From Helicobacter suis HS1 (lineage in GTDB: Bacteria; Campylobacterota; Campylobacteria; Campylobacterales; Helicobacteraceae): a stretch of DNA of 64,000 nucleotides. Shown piece by piece: positions 28,983 through 39,388 of this stretch; the first letter of the stretch is position 1, and each line of letters starts with the position of its first letter. Position numbers and translations under genes: made by a program. The notes beneath the pieces were generated by a model. That model was not told where the DNA came from and ran no database searches. It worked only from the letters and a program-made list of their open reading frames with translations. The stretch lies in assembly GCF_026000295.1 (NCBI RefSeq), contig NZ_AP026769.1, positions 806,001 through 870,000 on the forward strand, read 5' to 3'.

Positions 28983-31106
28983 GTGTTTTCTCCTTTTTCT
29001 TCTAAACTTTCTTTAGGCCAGAGGTTTTTACGCCTCTTGCTAAACTCTCTTTTTTTTAGCCTCTTTTTAAGCCTGCTCTTTGTGCTCATGCGGTTAGGGT
29101 TTTTTCTCTACACAGGGATTTATAAAGACGCTTTAGTGGGTAAAATCCCCTGGGATCAAGTGGGTCAGGTTTTTTTAGATGGCTTTAAATACGATAACCG
29201 CGTGGTGGCTGCCTTTTCTTTGATCTTTTTGCTCTTGCAACTTTTGCGATCTAAATCCACCCCAAATCTTTACGCCCTTTTTGCTATCTCACTCTCTTTG
29301 TTTTTACAGGTGGCTAATATCACCTTTTATAGCATTTATGGAGATGCTTTTGATACTAATCTATTAGATGCCTTTAACCAAACCTTTCAAATTCTTTGGA
29401 GCATGGCTATTAGTGGGGAGTACAGCATAGGGAGCAAAATCCTTATCTGGCTTTTGTGTAGCGCTCTTTGCTACTATCTTTATTTAAAAACCATGAGAGG
29501 GGCTCATATTTGCTTTCAAATCTTGCAGGATTTGCCCCTCAAACCTAGCCTAGCTGTTGTTTTTCTAAGTTTTTCTCTTTGGACTCTCTATGGCATTAAT
29601 TCTCGTTTAGCCCTTACCGGTATCTCGCTTGATCTGCATATCCAACCCGTAGATAACCTTTTTTTGCGCAAAATCACCCCCGGGGCTTTTCGCAATCTCT
29701 GTCTAGTTTTTCGCGACTATAGAAAAAGCCGGTCTATTCGCTTTTCTGATTTCACCTCCAAAACTCTTTTACAAGCCAGCATTGATTATTTCCATTTACC
29801 CAAAGATACAAAACTTCCCCTAGATTTGCGCCAACTTCTCAAACACACCAGCCAAAACCCCTTAAAGCCTAGTATCACCCATGTTTTTTATATCGTTTCT
29901 GAATCGCTCTCTAGCTGGCACTTTGATCCACAGTTTGATGCCATTGGTCTAGTGAGCAATCTAAAGAGTCTCCGAGATGACAAACATGGCTTTATTCTCC
30001 CGCTCTTTTTAGAAAATGGTAGACGCACGGTAAAAAGCTTAGATGTGCAAATCACCGGGCTTTTTAACATCAATGATACAAATTTTGTCAGAATGGGTGT
30101 AAAAATCCCCCCCTTGCCTACTGCTATTGGTAATCAAATGAAGGCGCTAGGTTTTCACAATGTGTTTTACTATGGAGGCAGTGGGATTTGGAATCGCCTA
30201 GATAGTTTTACTAAAACACAGGGTTTTGACAAGCTTATTTTTAACACCCCCTTACTTGAATACGCTAAAGACGATCCTAATAAGGGTAAACCTTACGATC
30301 CTAAAGCCTATCCTGAGCCAATTGAAAGCAACTGGGGCGTACATGACAATATCCTTTTTGATTATATTTTAGAAAAAACCCCGGTCAATCAAAAAACCTT
30401 TAGTATGATGATGACTTTAAGCAACCACCCTACGCGCAATGTCAATCTTAAAGCCTTTATGGTGCCTGTGTTTCAGATTGAAGATTTTGTTAAAAAATTT
30501 CCTAAACAGGTTAATATGCCCAATGCTAATTTTTTAGGCCATATCTATTGGTATGATCAAATCCTCGTCAATTTCATTAAAAAAGCCAGTGTTAAATTCC
30601 CTAACTCACTTTTTGTCATCACCGGCGATCACTTTGATCGCAGTTTTGAATACGCTAAGGATAATATTTACTGGACAAAAAGCGTACCCCTTATTCTTTA
30701 TGCCCCAAGCCTCACACCCAAAGAGATCGCCTGCATTGGATCGCATATAGACATTGCACCTACTATTATGGAGCTTGTCGCACCTAAAGGCCACCCCTAT
30801 GTGAGTTTTGGCAAACCTCTTTTTAGCAATAATCCCACTTCTTCTCTTGATTGTAACTCTGATTCTAATTTTGCTTTAGGTTTTGAGGCCATTGCTAGCC
30901 CCTCACAAACCCCGGGGCTTAATTTTATTTATCAAGAGGGTAGGCCTCTATTTTATCTTGCAGGTCAAAAGCGCCTTAAAAAATCGCCCCTGCCAGCAGA
31001 TCTAAGACGGGCTAAAAACCTCATGGAAAAAGATAAAATCGCCAATGGCCTAAGCTGGTACTTCTTATTCAAAGGCCCACTTTTGCAAGATATTAAAGGT
31101 AATTAG
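28983..31106 (+). CDS. Membrane-anchored sulfatase / LTA-synthase-like enzyme
   Basis: 707 residues. Residues 1-200 hold five likely membrane helices; a periplasmic alkaline-phosphatase-type domain begins near 300 with THVFYIVSESLSSWHF (the E/S pair marks the metal and nucleophile site), and NSLFVITGDHFDRSFEY plus GSHIDIAPTIMELV complete the metal ligands. Such enzymes transfer phosphoethanolamine or phosphoglycerol groups to lipids or glycans; the substrate here is unknown. GTG start three bases after hpaA. It runs into the 3' end of flgL by 14 bases, convergent. Confidence 0.75.
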   Translation: MFSPFSSKLSLGQRFLRLLLNSLFFSLFLSLLFVLMRLGFFLYTGIYKDALVGKIPWDQVGQVFLDGFKYDNRVVAAFSLIFLLLQLLRSKSTPNLYALFAISLSLFLQVANITFYSIYGDAFDTNLLDAFNQTFQILWSMAISGEYSIGSKILIWLLCSALCYYLYLKTMRGAHICFQILQDLPLKPSLAVVFLSFSLWTLYGINSRLALTGISLDLHIQPVDNLFLRKITPGAFRNLCLVFRDYRKSRSIRFSDFTSKTLLQASIDYFHLPKDTKLPLDLRQLLKHTSQNPLKPSITHVFYIVSESLSSWHFDPQFDAIGLVSNLKSLRDDKHGFILPLFLENGRRTVKSLDVQITGLFNINDTNFVRMGVKIPPLPTAIGNQMKALGFHNVFYYGGSGIWNRLDSFTKTQGFDKLIFNTPLLEYAKDDPNKGKPYDPKAYPEPIESNWGVHDNILFDYILEKTPVNQKTFSMMMTLSNHPTRNVNLKAFMVPVFQIEDFVKKFPKQVNMPNANFLGHIYWYDQILVNFIKKASVKFPNSLFVITGDHFDRSFEYAKDNIYWTKSVPLILYAPSLTPKEIACIGSHIDIAPTIMELVAPKGHPYVSFGKPLFSNNPTSSLDCNSDSNFALGFEAIASPSQTPGLNFIYQEGRPLFYLAGQKRLKKSPLPADLRRAKNLMEKDKIANGLSWYFLFKGPLLQDIKGN

Positions 31107-33627
31107 TCAAACTCATTTGGTTAATCTTGCTAGCAGAGGCCAAAGAGGCGTTGTAGTTGTTGCGTAGTTGGGCAAATTTATTATAAGTCTGCGCCACATC
31201 TGTACCCACTGTATCCGCACGAATCGAGTCTACTTGGGTTTTAAGTACTTCATTGCGGCGCATGACATTAGAAAAGCTGCGGCTATGAGCCCCATTAGAT
31301 GCGATGACTTTTTCAATGTGATCGCCAAGATGATCCACTAAAGCGATCCCATTTTGTATGCCAGCGTTGCGTATCTCTTTACCATAACCCGGCAAAGCAT
31401 CGGGGCGATCAATACCCTCACGCACCGCTTCAATCACGCTATCTAATTGTTTGAAAAAGTGGATATGGGGGGTGTCTATAATGAGGGCGTTATTAGCATT
31501 AAGGCGGATATTTGGGGTGTCTCTTTTAAGGCTTTCGGAGCTAAAGTCATCAGCCTTTGAATCAAAAAACATAAATTGCATCGGGGTGGTGGCATGGATT
31601 TTATCACGGATATTAATTTGCCCTCTATCGTTAAGCCTAACATCTACCCTTTCATCAGCCTGCTTTAAAAGAGAAAGAAAGGCCTGTTTACTTTCTTGTG
31701 AGGGGGTGTTGTTTTGTGCTTGTGTGTATTCTTGCGGATCGCCATTGCTATAATTAAGAGCCAGACTGATAGCATCCATTAATTGGCGGTAGGTAAAATC
31801 ATTGGGCTTAGTCAAGGTGGGGGTTTTTTGGGTGCGATCATAAAGCGGGATTTTATAAGCTGGGCCCCCTTCTTTATTGGGTAATTCTAAAAATGCCCCT
31901 TGTGAGGTTAAATGCAACTTAGCTATAAGAGGAATACCATTATTATCTTTCATCTGCATCACATAAGTTTGATCTAAAATATTAGCGCCCATTACAGAGG
32001 CAAGGGTAGTAGAACCTGTGGCATAGTCCATACTCTTTGGTACAATCTGGGAAACATTGCTGTATAAAAGCGCGCCTTGTTTAGCAAAATAGGTTTTTTG
32101 ATAAGCGCTAGCATAATCTGTGGGTAGGGCTTGTGTGGGCAAGCCTTTATCATCTAAACTTGTGATCTTAACACTCAATCCTCTAGGCCCATCAAAGGGA
32201 GGGGTTTTGCTATCATGGCTTTTATTGTGCACATTGTGATCAATAAGGCGCAAATGCCCATCGCTAGAAATTTCTACATCTAACTTTCCGCCAAAATGAG
32301 ATTTAATCCCATCCATTAAATCCTGTACACTTGATCCTTTAACCGGCAAAAAGAAAGGTTCTAGTGGGGTATTATCCACACTGCCATCTTCTTGATTAGG
32401 CCGTGTCCCTTCTATTTTTAAAACCACAGCAGAAGGATCTAAAATCGCACTTAAGGGGGTGTTGCGGGTAGCGGGAATATTATCCTGCGTGATAAGGGCG
32501 CTTTTAAAATCTAGCATGCGGTGATCATAGAGATTAGGCACGCCTTGAATCTCAGAAAGCCCTCTATCCGTAACAAAGGCGCTTTTGACATATTTACTAA
32601 CACGGGCATTACTTTTACGCAAATCATCTAAGTTATCTACATTTTCCTCACTAGAGAGCATGTGAAAATCTAGGGTGGCATTTCCCGGGGTGAGATCGCG
32701 AATCTGTATTTCTCCCCGAGCATTTAAAGAGACATCTACCACTTGATTAGTAGAGGTGTTGCCATAAGCCCGCCCGATTTGATCGAGCAAATCTTGAACT
32801 TTAGTAGCGCTATCTTTGTTAGAATAAGCCTTATCCAAAGAAAACTTAGCCTTAAAAGCACTGCCATCGGGGCGAACCCCTTGCAAATAGAAATACTCGG
32901 GTTTGTCATTGCTTGGGTTGTTATCATTATCGCCAATTAGATCGCGTAATGTATCCTGAGCGGTGATATAGACCTCTTGGGGGTTTTGGGTTTTATTAAA
33001 AGAGTCCATTATGTCGGGGTGTAATTTGCTTTGGTTAAATTTTTTGATATTAGCGATGATGCTTGTTTGTTTGTCCGCATCTTTACCCAAAAAGAGATTA
33101 GTCCCACTGATATTGTAGGGGACAAGATTATGCGAGCCAACTAAAGCGTTGAGGTTTTCATCATTGCCATAGTAATTGCCCGCTGCATCAAAGGGGGGGC
33201 GATCGACCTTGCTACCTCCAAAGAGATATTCCCCCCCAATAGAAGTATTAGCCACATTGATCATATGATTTTTTAGTTTTTCTAAATCTAGGGCAATGGC
33301 TTGTCTGGATGTGGTGGAGTGTACATCGCTAGCTGCTTGGATAAGCTTAACTTTAAATTGTTGCATTGTACTAGAGAGCTCACCTAGAGCTTTATCGGTA
33401 TTAAGTGTAGCGGTGTAGGCGCTTTTGGCGACATCATGGGCTTGATCAAGGGTGTTGGTTTCAAAACCGTATTTAAGATTTTGGTTATTCACTTGGCTAT
33501 TTTGATAACCATACTCTGATTTTAACCCTGAGGCGATTTTATTATTCGCCGTGTTGAGTTTGTTTTGGAGCGCGTTTTGGTAATAATTAATCTGGTTATA
33601 GCGGTTACTATCAGTAATGCGCATCAA
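31093..33627 (-). CDS. flgL: Flagellar hook-associated protein FlgL (HAP3)
   Basis: 844 residues, long like the Helicobacter protein (H. pylori about 828). The N-terminal helix MMRITDSNRYNQINYYQNAL and the C-terminal QTYNKFAQLRNNYNASLASA are the coiled-coil ends shared with flagellin; the middle is the large Helicobacter-specific insert. FlgL forms the second of the two junction zones between hook and filament. A sigma-54 promoter lies upstream. Followed in the divergent direction by rplU, as in H. pylori. Confidence 0.93.
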   Translation of the reverse strand: MMRITDSNRYNQINYYQNALQNKLNTANNKIASGLKSEYGYQNSQVNNQNLKYGFETNTLDQAHDVAKSAYTATLNTDKALGELSSTMQQFKVKLIQAASDVHSTTSRQAIALDLEKLKNHMINVANTSIGGEYLFGGSKVDRPPFDAAGNYYGNDENLNALVGSHNLVPYNISGTNLFLGKDADKQTSIIANIKKFNQSKLHPDIMDSFNKTQNPQEVYITAQDTLRDLIGDNDNNPSNDKPEYFYLQGVRPDGSAFKAKFSLDKAYSNKDSATKVQDLLDQIGRAYGNTSTNQVVDVSLNARGEIQIRDLTPGNATLDFHMLSSEENVDNLDDLRKSNARVSKYVKSAFVTDRGLSEIQGVPNLYDHRMLDFKSALITQDNIPATRNTPLSAILDPSAVVLKIEGTRPNQEDGSVDNTPLEPFFLPVKGSSVQDLMDGIKSHFGGKLDVEISSDGHLRLIDHNVHNKSHDSKTPPFDGPRGLSVKITSLDDKGLPTQALPTDYASAYQKTYFAKQGALLYSNVSQIVPKSMDYATGSTTLASVMGANILDQTYVMQMKDNNGIPLIAKLHLTSQGAFLELPNKEGGPAYKIPLYDRTQKTPTLTKPNDFTYRQLMDAISLALNYSNGDPQEYTQAQNNTPSQESKQAFLSLLKQADERVDVRLNDRGQINIRDKIHATTPMQFMFFDSKADDFSSESLKRDTPNIRLNANNALIIDTPHIHFFKQLDSVIEAVREGIDRPDALPGYGKEIRNAGIQNGIALVDHLGDHIEKVIASNGAHSRSFSNVMRRNEVLKTQVDSIRADTVGTDVAQTYNKFAQLRNNYNASLASASKINQMSLTNYL

Positions 33628-33656
33628 ACCCCCTTAAAAAATCTACTAGGATTACA

Positions 33657-33672
33657 TGCAAGATGTATACCA
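33657..33672 (-). promoter_or_regulatory. Sigma-54 (RpoN) promoter of flgL
   Basis: On the minus strand TGGTAT-N5-TTGCA, with GG and GC exactly ten bases apart, 30 bases before the start codon. The match to the -24/-12 consensus is full. Hook-stage flagellar genes including flgL are in the RpoN/FlgR regulon of H. pylori. Confidence 0.75.
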
Positions 33673-33742
33673 TTACTAAAGGTTAACTTTTAGGTTTGCT
33701 ATGTTAAAATGGCGCTTTTTATCTCAAATTTTAGGTGGGTTT

Positions 33743-34057
33743 ATGGTTTATGCAGTTTTTAAGAATGGAGGCAAGCAGTATAAAGTACAAGAGGGCGATA
33801 TTGTGTTGCTGGATAAAATGGGCTTAGAGTCTAAGGCAGAGGTTAAGCTAGAAGAAGTTTTAGCCGTGTGTAAAGAGGGGGGTATGGTTTATGGCGCGCC
33901 TTTTATAGAGGGGGCGCACATTGAGGCAGAGGTGATTAATGAAGGGCGGGGTAAAAAGGTGGTGATCTTTAAAAAACGCCGCCGCAAAGATAGTAAAACC
34001 AAACGCGGTTTTCGTAGAGACTTTACCCGTCTTAAAATCACTAAAATTTTTGCATAA
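33743..34057 (+). CDS. rplU: 50S ribosomal protein L21
   Basis: 104 residues, normal size. Starts [19 protein letters not shown], the L21 signature; basic segment [19 protein letters not shown] follows. I use the ATG at 33743 rather than the upstream in-frame ATG at 33701, which would add 14 residues foreign to L21. Head of an apparent eight-gene run to obgE. Confidence 0.95.
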   Translation: MVYAVFKNGGKQYKVQEGDIVLLDKMGLESKAEVKLEEVLAVCKEGGMVYGAPFIEGAHIEAEVINEGRGKKVVIFKKRRRKDSKTKRGFRRDFTRLKITKIFA

Positions 34058-34066
34058 AGGATCAAG

Positions 34067-34342
34067 ATGGCACACAAGAAAGGTCAGGGCAGTACCCAGA
34101 ATAATCGCGACTCTGCAGGCCGCCGTTTAGGGGTTAAAAAATTTGGATCAGAATTTGTACGCGCCGGTAATATTTTAGTGCGCCAGAGGGGCACTAAAGT
34201 ACATCCGGGTAAAAATGTGGGCGTGGGTAAGGATCATACCCTTTTTGCTTTAATTGATGGTGTCGTGTACTTCCAACACAAAGATAAGTACCGCAAAAAA
34301 GTTTCTGTACTTCCTGAAGTCAAAGAGGTTTTTACGCCTTGA
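34067..34342 (+). CDS. rpmA: 50S ribosomal protein L27
   Basis: 91 residues. [20 protein letters not shown] and [17 protein letters not shown] are standard L27; the N-terminus reaches the peptidyl-transferase centre. AAGGATCAAG precedes the ATG. It ends over the start of dppA (TTGA overlap). Confidence 0.96.
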   Translation: MAHKKGQGSTQNNRDSAGRRLGVKKFGSEFVRAGNILVRQRGTKVHPGKNVGVGKDHTLFALIDGVVYFQHKDKYRKKVSVLPEVKEVFTP

Positions 34343-35907
34343 AAACGCGCCTTCTTCCCTGTTTGTTTCTAGCTGTATCGTTTCTTTTTGGGGTAGAAGG
34401 CGGGACTTTAATTTATGCCAGAGGGGCGGATAGCTCGGGAATGGATCCGGCTTTAGTTGTAGATGGCGAAAGTTATGCCGCTACCGCTAATATTTATGAA
34501 ACTCTGGTGCGTTTTAAATATGGTAGCACAGAGATCGAACCTTCTTTGGCTAGTAGTTGGGAGATTTCTAAAGACGGGCTTGTTTATACTTTTCACCTGC
34601 GTAAAGGGGTTTATTTCCACACCACTAAATACTGGAATCAAAAAGTAGAATTAAGCGCTAAAGATGTGATCTTTTCCTTTGAGCGCCAAATGGGTACTAT
34701 CCCCTATTACAAGGGGGGTAAATCTTATGGCTACTGGGCGAGTATGGGCATGTCTTCTATCATTGATAAAATAGAAGCCCTTGATAAATACACAGTCCGT
34801 TTTACTCTCAAACACCCCGAAGCGCCTTTTTTAGCAGATTTGGGCATGGATTTTTTAAGCGTACTTAGCGCTGATTATGCCGCCCATTTAAAAAGCCTGC
34901 ACAAAGAGGACGCCCTCACCCGCAAGCCCATAGGCACGGGACCTTTCAAGTTTTCTACTTGGTTTAGAGATGATAAAATCGTTTTGCTCAAAAATAAAGA
35001 ATATTGGGGCACACCCGCGCATTTAGATCGCGTGGTGTTGCGCGTGATTGCTAATCCTTCCGTGCGCGCCTTAGCTTTGCAAAGAGGCGAAGTGTCTTTA
35101 ATTAACATGCCCCACCGTAACGAAATCCCTCGTTTAGAACGCCTGCCTAATATCTCCGTAGATAAAAAACCCGCTCTCTTTGTAACTTGGATGAGTTTAA
35201 ACATGCAAAAAAAGCCCTTTGATAACCGCCTGGTGCGACTGGCTATCAACCATGCAATTAACACCAAAGACTATATTAAAATCGTGTATGAAAATTACGC
35301 TAAAGTAGCAATTAACCCTATCCCCCCTGAAATGTGGAGTTATAACACAAAGATCAAACCCTATGGCTACGATCTTAAAAAAGCTAAGGAATTGCTCACA
35401 AAGGCAGGCTATCCAAATGGATTTAGCACGACGCTTTTTACAGCCTCTAAATACAATAAAAAAGCCGCTGAGTTTGTACAATCCCAGCTAGCCAAAATTG
35501 GTATCCAAGTTAAAATTGAATTTTTTGAGTGGGGGACTTATTTAAAAAAGATCGCCATGGGGGAACATTTAATGGCCTTTAGTGGCTGGATGGCAGACAC
35601 TCCGGATCCAGATAATTTTCTTTATATTTTATGGAGCAAAGAGGCAGCCTCTAAGATTCCCACCCGCAACAGCTGTTTTTATAAGAGTGAAACTTATTCT
35701 AAATTAGTTACGAAGGCTAAATATCTCTCCGATCAAGCCAAGCGCGCGGTTTTATATGAAAAAGCCCAAGAGATTTTCCACAACGATGCCCCTTGGGTAC
35801 CCCTTGCCTACCCTTATAATGTGGTGGCAAGACTTTCTAATGTTTTAGGCTACCATGTAGAAGGGGTGCAAAACAACCGCTTTGCTTATGTGTATTTTGG
35901 GAAATAA
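34339..35907 (+). CDS. dppA: Dipeptide-binding periplasmic protein DppA
   Basis: 522 residues. TTG start overlapping the rpmA stop; signal peptide of about 20 residues ([16 protein letters not shown]). Family SBP_bac_5 markers: [29 protein letters not shown] and the [11 protein letters not shown] peptide-pocket segment. It binds dipeptides for the DppBCDF importer that follows. In H. pylori the same genes (HP0298-HP0302 from memory) follow rplU-rpmA, and Dpp is one of two peptide uptake systems. Confidence 0.92.
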   Translation: MKTRLLPCLFLAVSFLFGVEGGTLIYARGADSSGMDPALVVDGESYAATANIYETLVRFKYGSTEIEPSLASSWEISKDGLVYTFHLRKGVYFHTTKYWNQKVELSAKDVIFSFERQMGTIPYYKGGKSYGYWASMGMSSIIDKIEALDKYTVRFTLKHPEAPFLADLGMDFLSVLSADYAAHLKSLHKEDALTRKPIGTGPFKFSTWFRDDKIVLLKNKEYWGTPAHLDRVVLRVIANPSVRALALQRGEVSLINMPHRNEIPRLERLPNISVDKKPALFVTWMSLNMQKKPFDNRLVRLAINHAINTKDYIKIVYENYAKVAINPIPPEMWSYNTKIKPYGYDLKKAKELLTKAGYPNGFSTTLFTASKYNKKAAEFVQSQLAKIGIQVKIEFFEWGTYLKKIAMGEHLMAFSGWMADTPDPDNFLYILWSKEAASKIPTRNSCFYKSETYSKLVTKAKYLSDQAKRAVLYEKAQEIFHNDAPWVPLAYPYNVVARLSNVLGYHVEGVQNNRFAYVYFGK

Positions 35908-35908
35908 C

Positions 35909-36913
35909 ATGCTAGCTTTTTTACTCAAACGGATTTTATGGACTATCCCCACTTTATTCGGGGTCTCAATCTTGGTTTTTTCTATGGTGCATTTAGTACC
36001 CGGTGATCCAGCTTTAATGATTTTAGGCGAACATGCCAATAAAGAGGCGCTAGAGGCCTTGCGTGAGCAAATGGGGCTTAATAAACCGCTTTTAGAGCAG
36101 TATTTTAGCTACATGGGACATATTTTACACGGGGATTTGGGTACTTCCTTAGTTTCTGGTGAAAGCGTACTAGAGGCCTTTTTACAGCGTTTTCCGGCTA
36201 CTTTAGAACTTTCTCTAAGCGCTTTATTGCTTTCTATTGTCGTAGGGATCACTGTAGGTATGATTGCAGCCACTAAACGCTATAGCCTCTTTGATCATGT
36301 AAGCATGGGTGCAGCCTTAGCCGGGGTATCCATGCCTGTTTTTTGGTTAGGTTTGATGCTTATTTATGTCTTTAGCGTGAAATTAGGCTGGTTTCCTGTT
36401 TTTGGAAGACTCAATGACGCCTATGATTTAGAGGGCCCCACTGGGTTTTATCTAATTGATAGCTTACTAGCGCTTAATTTTCCCGCCTTTTTAGACACCC
36501 TGCGCCACCTAGTGTTACCAAGCATCGCCCTAGCCACTATCCCCACTGCCATTATTGCCCGCATGACGCGCTCAAGCATGCTAGAGGTTTTACAAGAAGA
36601 TTATATCCGCACCGCACAGGCCAAAGGTTGCTCAGCCCTGCGGGTAGTGTTTGTCCATGCCTTAAGAAATGCCCTTATTCCAGTTACTACTGTTATTGGC
36701 TTAATGTTAGCCGGCCTTTTAGCCGGAAGTATTTTAACTGAAACCACCTTCTCATGGCCGGGGGTAGGGCGCTGGATGGTTAATGCTCTTAACCAACGCG
36801 ATTTTCCCATTATCCAATCCTCAAGCCTCATTGTGGCGGTGATCTTTATCGGGACAAATTTGATTGTAGATATTCTTTACGGGTTTATCAATCCTAAAAT
36901 CCGGCTGGCTTAA
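35909..36913 (+). CDS. dppB: Dipeptide ABC transporter permease DppB
   Basis: 334 residues, start ATG at 35909, two bases after dppA. MLAFLLKRILWTIPTLFGVS and MVHLVPGDPA are the hallmark N-terminus; the ATPase-docking EAA loop is YIRTAQAKGCSALRVVFVHA. Six hydrophobic helices. Ends on the first base of dppC. Confidence 0.93.
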   Translation: MLAFLLKRILWTIPTLFGVSILVFSMVHLVPGDPALMILGEHANKEALEALREQMGLNKPLLEQYFSYMGHILHGDLGTSLVSGESVLEAFLQRFPATLELSLSALLLSIVVGITVGMIAATKRYSLFDHVSMGAALAGVSMPVFWLGLMLIYVFSVKLGWFPVFGRLNDAYDLEGPTGFYLIDSLLALNFPAFLDTLRHLVLPSIALATIPTAIIARMTRSSMLEVLQEDYIRTAQAKGCSALRVVFVHALRNALIPVTTVIGLMLAGLLAGSILTETTFSWPGVGRWMVNALNQRDFPIIQSSSLIVAVIFIGTNLIVDILYGFINPKIRLA

Positions 36914-37770
36914 TGGAACGCTTTTATATCTTTTGGGAAAATTTTAGGCAGAACAAGGCAGCTCTTTTTGGACTTGTTTTGTTAGTTATACTGGTGTTTT
37001 GTACAATCTTTGCGCCCGCTTTAGCCCCCTACGATCCAAGTTTACAAAACCCCCAAGCGCGGCTTTTAGAACCTTTTTTTACGCAGAGTGGGAGTAAAGC
37101 ACACTATCTAGGCACAGACGATCTAGGCCGTGATATTCTCTCTCGTTTGATCTTTGGGGCGCGTATTTCGCTGATTATCGGGGTAGTATCTGTAGGGATT
37201 GCCCTTATCTTTGGGGTGATCTTTGGGCTTGTAGCGGGTTATGTAGGCGGATTAACAGACATGATTATCATGCGCTTTATGGATTTAATGCTCTCCTTGC
37301 CCTCTATTTTACTTATCATCATCGTAGTAGCAATTTTAGGCCCCTCTTTGACAAATGCCATGCTAGCCATTGGCATTGTGGGTATTCCAAGTTTTGCCCG
37401 CATTATACGGGGTAGTGTGCTCCTTGAAAAAGAAAAAGAGTATACCCTAGCCTCTGTGTTTAATGGCGCTTCTCATTTGCGCCTTATGTTTATTGTGATT
37501 TTGCCAAACTGCACCGCCCCGCTTATTGTGCAGGCTACTATGGGCTTTGCGGGGGCAATTTTAGAGGCAGCAGGTTTGAGCTTTTTAGGTTTAGGGGCAC
37601 AGCCACCTACCCCAGAATGGGGCGCGATGCTCATGGACGCTTTACAATACATCACCACCTCCCCTTGGGTTTTGCTTTTCCCGGGCTGTGCGATCTTTTT
37701 TACGGTAATGGGTTTTAATTTATTAGGAGATGGGATCATGGACGCTTTAGATCCTAAAAAATCCACATGA
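36913..37770 (+). CDS. dppC: Dipeptide ABC transporter permease DppC
   Basis: 285 residues. The GTDDLGRDILSRLIFGARIS block is typical of DppC/OppC; the EAA loop is KEYTLASVFNGASHLRLMF. N-terminal helix near 17-38 and five more. Pairs with DppB in the inner membrane. Overlaps dppD by 4 bases. Confidence 0.93.
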   Translation: MERFYIFWENFRQNKAALFGLVLLVILVFCTIFAPALAPYDPSLQNPQARLLEPFFTQSGSKAHYLGTDDLGRDILSRLIFGARISLIIGVVSVGIALIFGVIFGLVAGYVGGLTDMIIMRFMDLMLSLPSILLIIIVVAILGPSLTNAMLAIGIVGIPSFARIIRGSVLLEKEKEYTLASVFNGASHLRLMFIVILPNCTAPLIVQATMGFAGAILEAAGLSFLGLGAQPPTPEWGAMLMDALQYITTSPWVLLFPGCAIFFTVMGFNLLGDGIMDALDPKKST

Positions 37771-38624
37771 ACGCGCTTTTAGAAGTAGAGGATCTTAAAA
37801 CTTACTTTTCTAGCCGCACCGGTCTGATTAAAGCTGTAGACGGGGTGAGTTTTAGCATTCAAGTAGGACAAACTGTGTGCCTTGTTGGAGAAAGTGGGAG
37901 CGGAAAAAGCATGAGCGCGTGGTCTATTATGGGATTAATTAGGCCTCCGGGTAAAATTGTGGGCGGTAAAATTCTTTTTAAGGGGCAAAATCTGCTGGCC
38001 TACTCAGATAAGCAGATGCAAAGATTACGGGGTAGAGAAATAGGCATGGTCTTTCAAGAGCCCATGACAAGCCTTAATCCTAGTTATACTATTGGTTTTC
38101 AAATCAGCGAGGTGTTTAAAATCCACCAAAGCAAACTCAGCAGCGCACAGATCAAACAAAAAAGCCTAGAACTTTTAAATAGCGTTGGATTAGATGCGAG
38201 CAAATATAACGCCTATCCCTTTAAACTTAGCGGAGGCCAGCGCCAGCGAGTGGTGATTGCTATGGCTATGGCTTGTAAACCTTCCTTGTTAATTGCCGAT
38301 GAACCCACCACCGCGCTAGATGTTACAATTCAAGCACAGATTTTAGAGTTGATGCAAGATTTACAAAAACAACAGCACATGGCTATGCTCTTTATCACCC
38401 ATGATTTAGGCGTAGTCGCGCAGTTTGCTGATGTAGTGGTGGTGCTTTATAAGGGCGAAGTGGTAGAAAAAGCGCGTGCCTCTGATTTATTTAACAATCC
38501 CAAACATCCCTACACACAGGCGCTATTAGAGGCCATTCCAAAGCCGGGCAAACGCAAGGTACGCCTTAAAAGTGTAGATGAAAACACGAATTATTTAGAT
38601 TTTGCTAGGGAAATCCGTTGCTAG
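37767..38624 (+). CDS. dppD: Dipeptide ABC transporter ATPase DppD
   Basis: 285 residues. Walker [11 protein letters not shown], signature LSGGQRQRV, Walker [14 protein letters not shown]-loop THD. The C-terminal extension [18 protein letters not shown] is the family's oligopeptide tail; members usually carry an iron-sulfur Cys cluster there, which seems reduced here (one Cys at the very end). Confidence 0.92.
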   Translation: MNALLEVEDLKTYFSSRTGLIKAVDGVSFSIQVGQTVCLVGESGSGKSMSAWSIMGLIRPPGKIVGGKILFKGQNLLAYSDKQMQRLRGREIGMVFQEPMTSLNPSYTIGFQISEVFKIHQSKLSSAQIKQKSLELLNSVGLDASKYNAYPFKLSGGQRQRVVIAMAMACKPSLLIADEPTTALDVTIQAQILELMQDLQKQQHMAMLFITHDLGVVAQFADVVVVLYKGEVVEKARASDLFNNPKHPYTQALLEAIPKPGKRKVRLKSVDENTNYLDFAREIRC

Positions 38625-39388
38625 AGGTTAAAAATCTTTATAAATCTTACGGCGAACTTGTTGTGCTTAAGGGAGTGAGCTTTGCTATCCAGCCTCAAGA
38701 GATTTTAAGTTTGGTAGGAGAAAGTGGCTGTGGCAAAAGCACGGTGGCTAAAATTTTAGTGGGCATAGAAAAACCTAGCAAGGGAGAGCTACTCTTTGAA
38801 AAGAAGAGCATGCAACAATTTAGCGCTAAAGATTGGAAAGCCTATCGCCAAAGTGTGCAAATGATCTTTCAAGACCCCTATTCAAGCCTTAATCCACGCT
38901 GGAAAGTTGAGGATATTATCGCTGAACCTTTGCTATTAAACACCAAGCTAAATAAAACAGAACGACAAAAACAGGTTTTAGAGATGATGAATCAAACCGG
39001 GCTTAAACCTGAGTGGGCTAAGCGCTACCCCCACCAGTTTTCAGGGGGGCAAAGACAGCGCATAGGCATTGCTAGGGCTCTTATGCTTAAACCGCGTATT
39101 TTAATTTGTGATGAACCTGTTTCGGCTTTAGATGTCTCTATTCAAGCACAAATTCTTAATTTACTTTTAGATTTACAGGCGCATTTAGGGTTGAGCTATC
39201 TTTTTATTAGCCATGATTTAGGGGTGGTGGAGCACATTAGCGATCGGATTTTAGTCATGGAAAAGGGGCTCATTGTTGAGGAGGGGACGGTACAAGCCGT
39301 AATTGATACACCCAAACACCCCTACACACAAAAACTGTTAAGCGCTATCCCCCACCTAGAAAAAACCCAACACTTCCAAGAGGGCTAA
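38618..39388 (+). CDS. dppF: Dipeptide ABC transporter ATPase DppF
   Basis: 256 residues, TTG start inside the end of dppD. Walker A GESGCGKSTV, signature FSGGQRQRIG, Walker B LICDEPVSALD, H-loop SHD, then HPYTQKLLSAIPH. Forms the ATPase pair with DppD. Its stop is followed directly by the obgE ATG. Confidence 0.92.
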   Translation: MLEVKNLYKSYGELVVLKGVSFAIQPQEILSLVGESGCGKSTVAKILVGIEKPSKGELLFEKKSMQQFSAKDWKAYRQSVQMIFQDPYSSLNPRWKVEDIIAEPLLLNTKLNKTERQKQVLEMMNQTGLKPEWAKRYPHQFSGGQRQRIGIARALMLKPRILICDEPVSALDVSIQAQILNLLLDLQAHLGLSYLFISHDLGVVEHISDRILVMEKGLIVEEGTVQAVIDTPKHPYTQKLLSAIPHLEKTQHFQEG